Shown here piece by piece: positions 34,911 to 42,314 of a stretch of 64,000 nt of DNA. The stretch lies in NCBI GenBank assembly GCA_944390865.1, contig CALXRC010000005.1, positions 1-64,000 on the forward strand, in the 5' to 3' direction. The notes under the pieces are model-generated. The model saw only the letters and a list, made by a program, of their open reading frames with translations, was not told the DNA's origin and ran no database searches. This stretch comes from an uncultured Spirochaetales bacterium (GTDB lineage Bacteria > Spirochaetota > Spirochaetia > Sphaerochaetales > Sphaerochaetaceae). Every line of letters starts with the position of its first letter. The stretch's first letter is position 1. The position numbers and the translations under genes are program-made.

Positions 34911-35564
34911 TTGATTAGTCCTGACACAGTTGAACATCTGATAGGCCTTTATCCTGTCTTCAATGAACTCAGTGCTGAAGACAGAGCTCAGCTCATAAGA
35001 AAGATCCGGATCAGAAAATTCGAAAAAGGCAGTGTTCTTAAAAGCAGGAAAACCGCTCTTGAGGAAGTCTGTGTCGTGATGGAAGGCTATCTGAGGATAA
35101 CAACGAGCGAGAAAAACTCCCAGCTTCTGCTTTCCTATATTCCTAAAGATGACTGCTGTCTGCTGACAGCTCCGCGTCTCTGCCAGAGCCAGGCTCTGAA
35201 ATATGAAATCAGCTGTCCGGTTGATACCGTCCTGCTTACAATAGATGATGATGCCTTTCTTCAGCTTGAAGAAGCTTATCCTCAGATAAGGAATGCTGTG
35301 GACAACAGACTTGCCAGACAGCTTGAGGAGCTGATTTTCTTTCTGGATGTCAAAGTCAGGAGCAGTCAGCTGGACCAGCTTTATTATTACCTTAAATATC
35401 TGGCAAGAGTTTTCAAGACAGATGAGCTGAGAATTACTCATGAGCTTATCGGCCAGGATATGCTGATCAGACGAGAAATCGTCTCAAGACTGCTGACAGA
35501 GCTCAGAAGTCTCGGCCGCATTGACATGAGCCGCAACAGGATCATCGTAAAAGATTTTTCTTGA
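34911..35564 (+). CDS. Crp/Fnr family transcriptional regulator (copy 2)
   Basis: 217 residues, close in length and layout to the divergent copy. It has an N-terminal sensor barrel (about 10-120) with a cysteine-rich loop DDCCLLTAPRLC near residue 80, a dimer helix and a winged helix (LRITHELIGQDMLIRREIVSRLLTELRSLGRIDMSRNRIIV, in part). The cysteines suggest redox or sulfur sensing, which is inference. I chose the TTG at 34911 because AAGGGTGAT precedes it at a suitable distance; an ATG at 34866 would lie before the predicted promoter start near 34882. No cAMP-binding signature is evident. Confidence 0.82.
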   Translation: MISPDTVEHLIGLYPVFNELSAEDRAQLIRKIRIRKFEKGSVLKSRKTALEEVCVVMEGYLRITTSEKNSQLLLSYIPKDDCCLLTAPRLCQSQALKYEISCPVDTVLLTIDDDAFLQLEEAYPQIRNAVDNRLARQLEELIFFLDVKVRSSQLDQLYYYLKYLARVFKTDELRITHELIGQDMLIRREIVSRLLTELRSLGRIDMSRNRIIVKDFS

Positions 35565-35602
35565 CTAAAGAGCTGTCCGGAAGTAAAGAATAACTGAAGC
35601 CA

Positions 35603-35659
35603 GTTTTCAGGCGAAATTTTTTTCTCAGTGTACGGTTAATCAGAAAACCGCCTGAAAAC
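35603..35659. repeat. 11-base inverted repeat downstream of Crp copy 2
   Basis: GTTTTCAGGCG (35603-35613) and CGCCTGAAAAC (35649-35659) are perfect complements separated by 35 bases. A related GGTTTTCAGGGC occurs at about 35848. It may form a stem ending the regulator transcript, but no U-tract follows. Confidence 0.65.
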
Positions 35660-35880
35660 AAATTTGGAAATCCCATCAAGCAAAATACAGAAAAAAAAGA
35701 CCCCGGGGCCTTAAAAAAGGTGCAAGCGGAAAAATTGGATATAATCTATATTCTGTCAACTAGACTATATTTTCACAGCAAAAAACGGCTGAAAAACGCA
35801 GCAGAGAAAGAAAGAGTAGAAATTGAGCATTCTCAAGGAAAGACACGGTTTTCAGGGCTTTTTTTGATGTGTAACTTTTT

Positions 35881-35998
35881 ATTTACATGTTTTGTCGTGT
35901 TTTATTTACGTAAATAAATATATACAGATTTTGTAAATAAAATTTAACGTATATAAATATTTACATATTTTGTTATGATTTCTTTACGTTAATAAGAT
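35881..35998. repeat. Imperfect 40-base direct repeat (two copies)
   Basis: Copy A starts at 35881 and copy B at 35959, 78 bases apart. Both begin ATTTACAT and continue through TTTTGT to TTTACGT, with about eight mismatches over 40 bases. Copy A contains the 18-base palindrome. Confidence 0.6.
35901..35918. promoter_or_regulatory. 18-base perfect palindrome, operator-like
   Basis: TTTATTTACGTAAATAAA is identical to its reverse complement and has a central CG, the symmetry typical of LacI-family operators. A degenerate copy lies at about 35980-35996, and TTACGTAA recurs at 36074-36081. Confidence 0.5.
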
Positions 35999-36064
35999 TT
36001 TATATGAAATGTTTATATTTATTTACTTGCACACTAATGTAGAACTTTATTTACTTTTTAGGAC

Positions 36065-36113
36065 AATAAAACATTACGTAAAGAATTAGTTACAGAATTT
36101 GTAATGTTTTATT
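36065..36113. repeat. 13-base inverted repeat downstream of the nucleotidase gene
   Basis: AATAAAACATTAC (36065-36077) and GTAATGTTTTATT (36101-36113) are perfect complements with a 23-base loop. The element lies 17 bases past the stop of the minus-strand nucleotidase gene and may form its 3' end, though no clean U-tract follows. Confidence 0.6.
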
Positions 36114-36129
36114 AACCTACCCTTCTCTC

Positions 36130-37626
36130 TCAGAACAAAACGCGGTATTCCGTCTTTTCAGGAACCCTGACCGGACTGTCCGATTCAAACTTGCTTATCA
36201 GTGCATCCTGAATTTCCGTGCTTATCACAGATACGACCTCAAGGCCTCTGTAGCAGTCGTATCCGCCTGTGCCTGAGGCTCTGTATGAGTTAAGGACAAT
36301 TTTAAGCTCTTTGCTGCTGTGTTTGAGAAGATCAATGCCTTTATGCTCCATCTTCACGACTCTGTCTCCATGCGGCCGCGAAAGATCAAAAGTATAGGCA
36401 AGGCCCCTGAAAAAGTCACAGTTGTAGCGCTCATCCTTTTCAGGAGAGAAATAAGGGCTTTCAATGAGTTTCCCGTCTGCATAGTCAACAAATTCAGCAC
36501 TGCGCTCAAGTGCCTGCTTCAGCATCAGCGCGTTTATCTTAAGGACAGTCAGCGTATTTGAAAAAGGATAGGCGCTGAGCAGGTCAAGCATTGTAACTCT
36601 GTCCTTCAGCGAAACAGGCTTGTTGACAAGCGCTGCTGCAGATATGTCAGCATCTGAAAGCGACAGCTGAAGATCATTGATGAAATCTGCAAGAGATGAG
36701 CCGTGGACAAAGCTTTCTATCCTTCCGCTGTCTTCCAGCTCTCCGCTGATGAAGCCTACTTCTTTTTTCAGGAAGGCAGCGACATCTGCCCTTGTGCTGT
36801 CACTTTCCTTCAAAGCCTCAAGAGCGGGCGTCAGTGGATGAGCAAAGTCTGCCGAAATTATTTCCGCTTCAGGCTTTTTGCCCTTTTCCAGTCTGATATG
36901 GGCAAAGTGCTCTGCCTTGCTTCCTGCCTGGAGCACAAGACTCCTGCCTTCTGTATGCGGCTGTATCACTCTGTGCTGATGCGCTGTAAGAAGCAGGTCA
37001 AAACCTATTTCAGCGAGTCTGGAGCCAATGTTCTCATTCAGCTCTCCTTCAGAGATCTGCCCGAAGCCGCCGTGGTAGACGCAGATCCTGAAATCAGCAT
37101 CAAGATTCAGGGAATCCTTATAAGCCTCAGCGGCTGACTGAAAGCAGTCTGCAATTTCCAGGCCGTCGAGCTTGTCCCTGTCCCAGACGTTGACATAGTC
37201 AGTGACAACTCCGGTGACAAAGACTTTCAGGCAATCTCTTTCGATAACTGTCCATCTTTGCGGCTTTATCAGGCCTCTGAGATCAATGAGATTTGCACAG
37301 ATAAAGTCTGCATTCAGTTTTTCCCTGAGATTTTTCACCCCTTCATAGCCGTAGTCAAAATCATGATTGCCGGGAACATAGATATCCAGATTCGCAGCAT
37401 TGAAGGCTCTTATTGCCAGATGGTCCTTTATTCCTGTCTTCATCTCAAAGCGCAGCAAGGGAGAGCCCTGAAGAAGGTCTCCCCCGTCAATGACAAGACT
37501 GCCTGGACGGAACTGTGATGCTGCGGCCATGTAGCCCATATTCTTCGCCCCAGTTCCAGTATAGTCCTCAGGATAGACATATGAATGCGTATCGCTTGTG
37601 TAGTAAATGTCCATTACCTGTATCAC
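36130..37626 (-). CDS. Metallophosphoesterase / 5'-nucleotidase family protein, cytosolic
   Basis: 498 residues. The calcineurin-type metallophosphoesterase domain (about 5-250) has the motifs YTSDTHSY, GGDLLQG, PGNHDFDYG and LLTAHQHR. A 5_nucleotid_C domain follows (about 290-480, SLADFINDLQ, RASGTGGYD). This is the UshA/YfkN layout, but no signal peptide is present, so it should act in the cytoplasm, dephosphorylating nucleotides or a similar imported phosphoester. It is the last gene of a phnD-phnC-phnE-phnE operon and overlaps phnE by GTGA. An ATG at 37614 is an alternative start. Confidence 0.87.
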   Translation of the reverse strand: MIQVMDIYYTSDTHSYVYPEDYTGTGAKNMGYMAAASQFRPGSLVIDGGDLLQGSPLLRFEMKTGIKDHLAIRAFNAANLDIYVPGNHDFDYGYEGVKNLREKLNADFICANLIDLRGLIKPQRWTVIERDCLKVFVTGVVTDYVNVWDRDKLDGLEIADCFQSAAEAYKDSLNLDADFRICVYHGGFGQISEGELNENIGSRLAEIGFDLLLTAHQHRVIQPHTEGRSLVLQAGSKAEHFAHIRLEKGKKPEAEIISADFAHPLTPALEALKESDSTRADVAAFLKKEVGFISGELEDSGRIESFVHGSSLADFINDLQLSLSDADISAAALVNKPVSLKDRVTMLDLLSAYPFSNTLTVLKINALMLKQALERSAEFVDYADGKLIESPYFSPEKDERYNCDFFRGLAYTFDLSRPHGDRVVKMEHKGIDLLKHSSKELKIVLNSYRASGTGGYDCYRGLEVVSVISTEIQDALISKFESDSPVRVPEKTEYRVLF

Positions 37627-38438
37627 TCACCTTTCATCAGCTTTATCCTGAGTCTTGATGAGAACCATTCGACGATAAGGACAAGAACAATCAGTCCAAG
37701 CAGGATGGCACCTACATCATTCCAGCGGTAGCTGTTCATTGCAAACATCAGCGGAGCACCGATTCCTCCGGCTCCGACAAGGCCCAGGACAGATGCATCC
37801 CTGAGATTCATGTCAAAGCGGTAAATCAGAGTTGAGGTGAATGACGGCATGAGCTGCGGAAGAATTCCATATCTAATCTTCTCAAAGAGCGTGCAGCCTG
37901 CCGCATCAAGAGACTCAATGATGCCTTTATCAAGTTCCTCAATTGATTCTGTGAACATCTTGGACAGCATTCCGATCGAACAGCATGACATTGTCAGCAG
38001 GCCGGCAAAGGCTCCCGGACCTGTGACCATGATGAACATGAGGCCGTAGACAAAGGCCGGAATCGTCCTGATTGCCATGACACAGACCCTGACAAGCCAG
38101 GAAATGGGCTTAGGTACAATGTTCGATGCACCCAGGAAAGAAAAAGGAATAGACAGGACAGCGCCGACGAGAGTTCCCAGAAAGGCGATTGCCACTGTTT
38201 CAAACAGCAGATAGGGAACGCCGTTCGTATTCAGATTCAGCAGCAGGGACGGCGTTGGATGCAGGATGCCCTGCACTATACCTTTTGCAACAGAAAAGCC
38301 GGAACCTCCGGTTGAATTTGACTGCACGGCGCTGCTTGACCAAAGCAGCAGGACAAGACAGACCAGTATGATCAGAAGCTGGCTGACCCAGGTTCTTGGA
38401 GCTTTAGCCAGAGCTGTTTCGTAACGTCTTTCACTCAT
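37623..38438 (-). CDS. phnE: Phosphonate-type ABC transporter permease PhnE (second)
   Basis: 271 residues with about six membrane helices and the BPD-type permease domain. Typical PhnE features are SIPFSFLGASNIVPKP, the EAA-like loop (ESLDAAGCTLFEKIRYGILPQLMPSF) and LVGAGGIGAPLMFAMNSYRW. I chose the ATG at 38438, which follows the first permease stop (TGATATG) and has AGGGGG nine bases upstream. It should pair with the first PhnE to form the channel. Confidence 0.9.
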   Translation of the reverse strand: MSERRYETALAKAPRTWVSQLLIILVCLVLLLWSSSAVQSNSTGGSGFSVAKGIVQGILHPTPSLLLNLNTNGVPYLLFETVAIAFLGTLVGAVLSIPFSFLGASNIVPKPISWLVRVCVMAIRTIPAFVYGLMFIMVTGPGAFAGLLTMSCCSIGMLSKMFTESIEELDKGIIESLDAAGCTLFEKIRYGILPQLMPSFTSTLIYRFDMNLRDASVLGLVGAGGIGAPLMFAMNSYRWNDVGAILLGLIVLVLIVEWFSSRLRIKLMKGE

Positions 38439-38439
38439 A

Positions 38440-39297
38440 TCAGTTTTCCCCCTGCACAAGCCTGGCCCTGAGCCTTGAGCTGATGAGCTCAATAATGACC
38501 ACGGTGAAGAAAAGCGAGAGAAGGATCATTCCCACTCTTGCATATTCCATCCAGCCTATTCTCTCATTGAGGATGATTCCGAGTCCGCCTGCTCCGACAT
38601 AGCCGAGAATTGATGCATAACGCACGTTTCCTTCAAAGCAGAAGAGAACTGTCGATATGAAGGAAGGCAGGACCTGCGGCCAGACTGCATAGCGGATTGC
38701 AGATATCCTTCCCATCCCCAGCGCCTGCAGGGCTTCATAGCTGCCCATATCGACTGTCTCGATCTGCTCATAAAGAATCTTTCCGCAGTATGCAAAGGTG
38801 AAAACGGCGATTGCAACTGTTCCGGCAAAAGTTCCAAGGCCGAAAATGTATGTCGCAATAAGTGCTATCACCAGTGTCGGCAGCGTTCTCACAATCGAGT
38901 AGAACAGCTTGAAGAATCCTGTGATGACTTTTTTCGAGACAAGGTTTGATGAGCAGAGAACTGAAAACGGAATGCAGAGCACTGCTCCGATAAATGAGCC
39001 GAGAAGACTCATCTTTATAGTATCCATCAGCGGCTGCCAGACTCTGGGCATATAAGACCAGTCCGGAGGGACCATGTCTGAGAGAATGACGAAAAAATAG
39101 CTGATTCTGTTGACAAGAGTCGAGAAGCTGAAGCCTGTCACTTCTCCTGCTGCAATCGTGGCAATGACAAGGATGACAAGAATCAGAGGAACTCTTGAGC
39201 GCTTTTCATCAATCGTGCTTCCGTTCTCAAGCGTGTAGTGAACAGGCTTGAAAACTTTGTCATACAACGAAAGTTTCCCCTTATTCCCTTTCTTCAT
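38440..39297 (-). CDS. phnE: Phosphonate-type ABC transporter permease PhnE (first)
   Basis: 285 residues with about six membrane helices and the same domain as the next gene: CIPFSVLCSSNLVSKK, EALQALGMGRISAIRYAVWPQVLPSF and LGYVGAGGLGIILNERIGW. The N-terminus has a short cytoplasmic segment before the first helix. The start overlaps the phnC stop by 17 bases. Two different PhnE subunits per operon are common in Gram-positive phnCDEE systems. Confidence 0.9.
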   Translation of the reverse strand: MKKGNKGKLSLYDKVFKPVHYTLENGSTIDEKRSRVPLILVILVIATIAAGEVTGFSFSTLVNRISYFFVILSDMVPPDWSYMPRVWQPLMDTIKMSLLGSFIGAVLCIPFSVLCSSNLVSKKVITGFFKLFYSIVRTLPTLVIALIATYIFGLGTFAGTVAIAVFTFAYCGKILYEQIETVDMGSYEALQALGMGRISAIRYAVWPQVLPSFISTVLFCFEGNVRYASILGYVGAGGLGIILNERIGWMEYARVGMILLSLFFTVVIIELISSRLRARLVQGEN

Positions 39298-40033
39298 CCT
39301 CTGCTCCGTAGATCAAATCCAGCACTGACTGGTCAACTGTATCCGAACTGCCGTCAAACACTATCTGCCCTTCCCTGATTCCTATGACCCTGTCGCAGTA
39401 TTCCAGTGCCAGTTCGACATGGTGGATATTGATAAGCACTGTTATTCCCATCTCTTTGTTGATCTTCTTGAAATCATCCATGACGACGCGTGCCGTAACA
39501 GGATCAAGGGCAGCCACCGGCTCATCTGCCAGGATTATTGTCGGGTTCTGGGCAAGCGTGCGGGCAAGAGCGACACGCTGCTGCTGTCCGCCTGACAGCT
39601 GGTCGACTCTCGTGAAGGCTTTTTCAAGGATTCCCACTTTGTCAAGGCATTCAAGAGCCTTGAGCTTGTCTTCCCTTTTGAAGATACCAAAGATTCTTCT
39701 CCATACCGGCTCGTCCGGAACAAAGGCTGTGAGCACATTCTTAATGACGGTGGTTCTGGTGACGAGATTGAAAGACTGGAAGATCATGCCTATCTTTCTT
39801 CTCAGGGTCCTCAGCTCCTTGCTTGAGAGCTTTTCGACATCAACATTGTCAACATTGAGATTGCCGCCTGTGATGGGATGCATCCGGTTGATTGCCCTTA
39901 TGAGTGTCGATTTTCCAGCACCTGAACGGCCGATGATTGCCACAAACTCGCCGTCATTGATTTTAAGGTCCACATCCTTTAATCCCACTGTTCCGTTGGG
40001 ATAAACCTTCTGAACATTAGAAAACTGAATCAT
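39281..40033 (-). CDS. phnC: Phosphonate-type ABC transporter ATP-binding protein PhnC
   Basis: 250 residues. Walker A GRSGAGKST, Q-loop FQSFNLV, signature LSGGQQQRVALARTL, Walker B IILADEPVAALD and the H-loop in INIHHVELALEY. PhnC powers uptake of phosphonate, phosphite or related organophosphorus compounds. I chose the ATG at 40033, which has GGAGAT five bases upstream; an in-frame TTG at 40054 lies within a terminator-like hairpin that separates phnC from phnD. Confidence 0.94.
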   Translation of the reverse strand: MIQFSNVQKVYPNGTVGLKDVDLKINDGEFVAIIGRSGAGKSTLIRAINRMHPITGGNLNVDNVDVEKLSSKELRTLRRKIGMIFQSFNLVTRTTVIKNVLTAFVPDEPVWRRIFGIFKREDKLKALECLDKVGILEKAFTRVDQLSGGQQQRVALARTLAQNPTIILADEPVAALDPVTARVVMDDFKKINKEMGITVLINIHHVELALEYCDRVIGIREGQIVFDGSSDTVDQSVLDLIYGAEDEERE

Positions 40034-40043
40034 TGAAATCTCC

Positions 40044-40075
40044 AAAAAGGACAAGGGATTGATTCTCCCTTGTCC
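40044..40075 (-). terminator. Attenuating terminator between phnD and phnC
   Basis: GGACAAGGG (40049-40057) pairs with CCCTTGTCC (40067-40075), a 9-base stem with a 9-base loop. On the minus strand five T residues follow, next to the phnC ribosome-binding site. Partial termination would give more binding protein than transporter. Confidence 0.8.
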
Positions 40076-40106
40076 CTGAAATATTAGCTGAAGAGGACAA
40101 CTGAAA

Positions 40107-41150
40107 CTAGTTGTTGAGAGATCTCAAGATCTCCTGAGCGACTCTTTCATTGTCGTAATCAGCGCTTGTTGCCGGCTGATAGCCTGTGTGACTGTAAATT
40201 GCGATTACGTTTCTGCCCTCTTCTGTCTTGTTGAGGTTCATGAATGCCTGCTGGAGCGCAGCGACAAAGTCTTCAGTCATGACCGGGCTGTTCTTTGAGA
40301 CACAGACTGTGTCATTGTAGATCATTGGTGTGACGCCGATGACATCTGTCTCTGCCCAGATATCAGCAGACCTGCCGAATGTTGTCAGCCAGTCTTCCTC
40401 ATAATCCCTTCTTGCATCAGCATATGTGCAGAAGATGTCAACCTGTCCGGAAGCAAGGCGGGCAAGTGCTGACGGATAAGAGTCAACCTGGACTGTGTGC
40501 TCAAGGTCGGCAATAGTCCTGTTGTCATAGTTGTTCATCAGCCACATTGTCGGATAGACATAGCCGGCACTGCTTGTTGAACCCATGACAGCCCAGTTGG
40601 CGCTGTTGAGATCATCCCAGGTGAGAGCCTCGCCTGCATTGACCTTAGCGGCAAGTTCCTGACCTTTTGCTGATGGACCTGCAATGATCAGTGCCCTGTA
40701 GCCGACAGCCTGCTGTGAGCTTGCTGTGATAGGCTCATTATTGTTCCAGTCTCTGGGATCATCGCTGTCGACAGACAGTCCGTCTCTTGTTGCTGTGAGG
40801 ATGACATCACAGCCCTGATCGTAAAGCAGGTATGTGTTTGCCGGCATTCCGACTGAGACATCCGCACTTCCGGCTGTCAGGGCGACGCCGACTGCCTCGT
40901 AGCTTGTTCCTACAGAGATCTCAATGTTGTTCACTGTGTAGCCGAGAGCTGAAAGTTCCTGCTTGAGCAGATCCTTGAGAGGCTCTGTGACTGTGACAAT
41001 TTCTTCAGGCTCCCTGCTTGGCACATACATGATTGTCAGTGTGTCAATGACAGAAGTGCCGTCTTCAGCGGCAGAGCTTTCGCTGCTTCCGCCAGCAAAA
41101 AGGCTTACAGCAAGAAGTGCCATAAGCAGCATTGTCAGAACTTTTTTCAT
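40107..41150 (-). CDS. phnD: Phosphonate-type ABC transporter substrate-binding protein PhnD
   Basis: 347 residues. The signal peptide is VLTMLLMALLAVSLFAG; no clear lipobox cysteine follows (FAGGSSES), so a soluble periplasmic form is likely. The mature part has the PhnD fold: MYVPSREPEEIVTVTEPLKDLL, ADVSVGMPANTYLL, NWAVMGSTSSAGYVYPTMWL and GQVDIFCTYADARRDYE. The ligand may be a phosphonate, phosphite or phosphate ester; the nucleotidase in the same operon favours a phosphoester. It is preceded by a LacI-type regulator three bases upstream. Confidence 0.92.
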   Translation of the reverse strand: MKKVLTMLLMALLAVSLFAGGSSESSAAEDGTSVIDTLTIMYVPSREPEEIVTVTEPLKDLLKQELSALGYTVNNIEISVGTSYEAVGVALTAGSADVSVGMPANTYLLYDQGCDVILTATRDGLSVDSDDPRDWNNNEPITASSQQAVGYRALIIAGPSAKGQELAAKVNAGEALTWDDLNSANWAVMGSTSSAGYVYPTMWLMNNYDNRTIADLEHTVQVDSYPSALARLASGQVDIFCTYADARRDYEEDWLTTFGRSADIWAETDVIGVTPMIYNDTVCVSKNSPVMTEDFVAALQQAFMNLNKTEEGRNVIAIYSHTGYQPATSADYDNERVAQEILRSLNN

Positions 41151-41153
41151 TTT

Positions 41154-42089
41154 TTACTCCTCCTGACCCTTTGAAAGGGTGTTGGTTTCTATTAAAGCTG
41201 AAGGTGCATAGATGCTGTAGCTATGCAGCCTTTCGCCCCGGATCTTCTCAGTCAGCAGATTGAAGGCTGTCCTGAAAATTTCTGCCGGGAAGATCTGGAG
41301 CACGTAACCCTGCTCAACATCCTCGATGAAGAAGTTCGCATACGTCACGCACATGACTTTTCTGCCATATTCAGCAAGAGCCCTGAATGCTCCGCGGGCA
41401 AAGTCGGGGTCGCTGAAAATTATTCCGTCAGGAATTTCATCAAGAGCCTTTATGGCGCTGTAGCCTGACTCCTCATCCATATGGCTCAGATGAAACAGTT
41501 CTCTGTCAAACAGTGAGTGATCCTGAAGCAGCTTCCTGAACTGCTCTGCCCTGTTCACTCCTATCGTATGCCCGGCTCTCTGGAAGGTTCCTCCGAGATA
41601 GGCGATCTTCCTGCATCCCTTTTCAATGAAAAGAGAGACAACACGCTCTTCAGACTCAGCATAGTCCATCATGATCGAATCATGGGCATAGCTTGTTCCC
41701 AGATTATTGATCAGCAGGAGATTTGAGCTTCTGCTCTCAAAGTCCTTCACTTCATCCCTGCTGAATTCACCTATGGCAATAATTCCGTCAGTATTCTCGC
41801 TTCTGTTGTACAGGCTGACATTTATAAATGAAGGAGCCAGATCCTGAAGCATTGATGTCACGCGTTCCTCAAAGCCCGGCTTGTCAAAAGGGCTGAGTGC
41901 AATTGAGATATTAAGCTTCCTGTCATTTCTTTTCTGCCTAGGCGTTTTGTAGTCAAGACTTGCTGCCGTGTCCAGAATTTTCTTTCTCACATCTTCTGAG
42001 ACTGACAGGGTGCTGTCCTGGTTCAGGACTCGCGAGACTGTGGCAGAACTGACATTGCAGAGGCTGGCGATTTTCTTTATGGAAGCCAT
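41154..42089 (-). CDS. LacI family transcriptional regulator
   Basis: 311 residues. The N-terminal LacI helix-turn-helix is clear: IKKIASLCNVSSATVSRVLN (residues 4-23) and a hinge helix near 55. The ligand-binding domain is of the periplasmic-binding-protein type but somewhat short and diverged. It is the first gene of the phnD operon, only three bases before phnD, so it is likely both autoregulator and operon regulator. Control of a phn-type transporter by LacI rather than by a phosphate-responsive two-component system is unusual. A palindrome at 42144-42156 may be its operator. Confidence 0.92.
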   Translation of the reverse strand: MASIKKIASLCNVSSATVSRVLNQDSTLSVSEDVRKKILDTAASLDYKTPRQKRNDRKLNISIALSPFDKPGFEERVTSMLQDLAPSFINVSLYNRSENTDGIIAIGEFSRDEVKDFESRSSNLLLINNLGTSYAHDSIMMDYAESEERVVSLFIEKGCRKIAYLGGTFQRAGHTIGVNRAEQFRKLLQDHSLFDRELFHLSHMDEESGYSAIKALDEIPDGIIFSDPDFARGAFRALAEYGRKVMCVTYANFFIEDVEQGYVLQIFPAEIFRTAFNLLTEKIRGERLHSYSIYAPSALIETNTLSKGQEE

Positions 42090-42143
42090 GGCTCTATTTC
42101 AGCATGGCTGTCAGGCTGTTGTCAATTAAATTGGTAAATTTTA

Positions 42144-42156
42144 GTAAATAATTTAC
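42144..42156. promoter_or_regulatory. Palindrome upstream of lacI-type gene, candidate operator
   Basis: GTAAAT-A-ATTTAC is a perfect 6+1+6 palindrome about 55 bases before the regulator start, with a further GGTAAATT half-site at 42133. The same ATTTAC hexamer recurs in the gene-free region at the far end of the operon. Confidence 0.45.
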
Positions 42157-42278
42157 AAGTATTTCACACGAATATCCATGATTCTAAACTTAAATAAAAT
42201 GATATGATTTATATATTATATCAATATAGTAACAATAAATTTATGCTATTATAATTACTCTGCTTTTCTTTTCAGATC

Positions 42279-42307
42279 TTGTTATGCTTTTCCAATTGGA
42301 ATATAAT
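42279..42307 (+). promoter_or_regulatory. Promoter of mazG, predicted leaderless
   Basis: TTGTTA (42279-42284), a 17-base spacer and a perfect TATAAT (42302-42307), with 7 bases to the ATG at 42315. No ribosome-binding site is present. Confidence 0.7.
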
Positions 42308-42314
42308 CTGCGCC

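Larger units (their letters stand above)
35565..36129. other. 565-base AT-rich gene-free region with palindromes and repeats
   Basis: No convincing gene is present; one 65-codon reading frame at 35720 has no ribosome-binding site. The first part carries an 11-base inverted repeat and an isolated TATAAT (35740-35745). The part from about 35870 is strongly AT-rich and holds an 18-base perfect palindrome, a 40-base imperfect direct repeat and a 13-base inverted repeat. The hexamer ATTTAC or its complement recurs many times. Confidence 0.8.

Noticed and set aside
35720..35917. 65-codon reading frame in the AT-rich island
   Set aside because: No ribosome-binding site, no recognisable protein character, and it runs into repeat sequence.
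35870..36120. Replication origin in the AT-rich island
   Set aside because: No TTATCCACA-type DnaA boxes and no dnaA/dnaN/gyr genes nearby; AT-richness alone is not enough.
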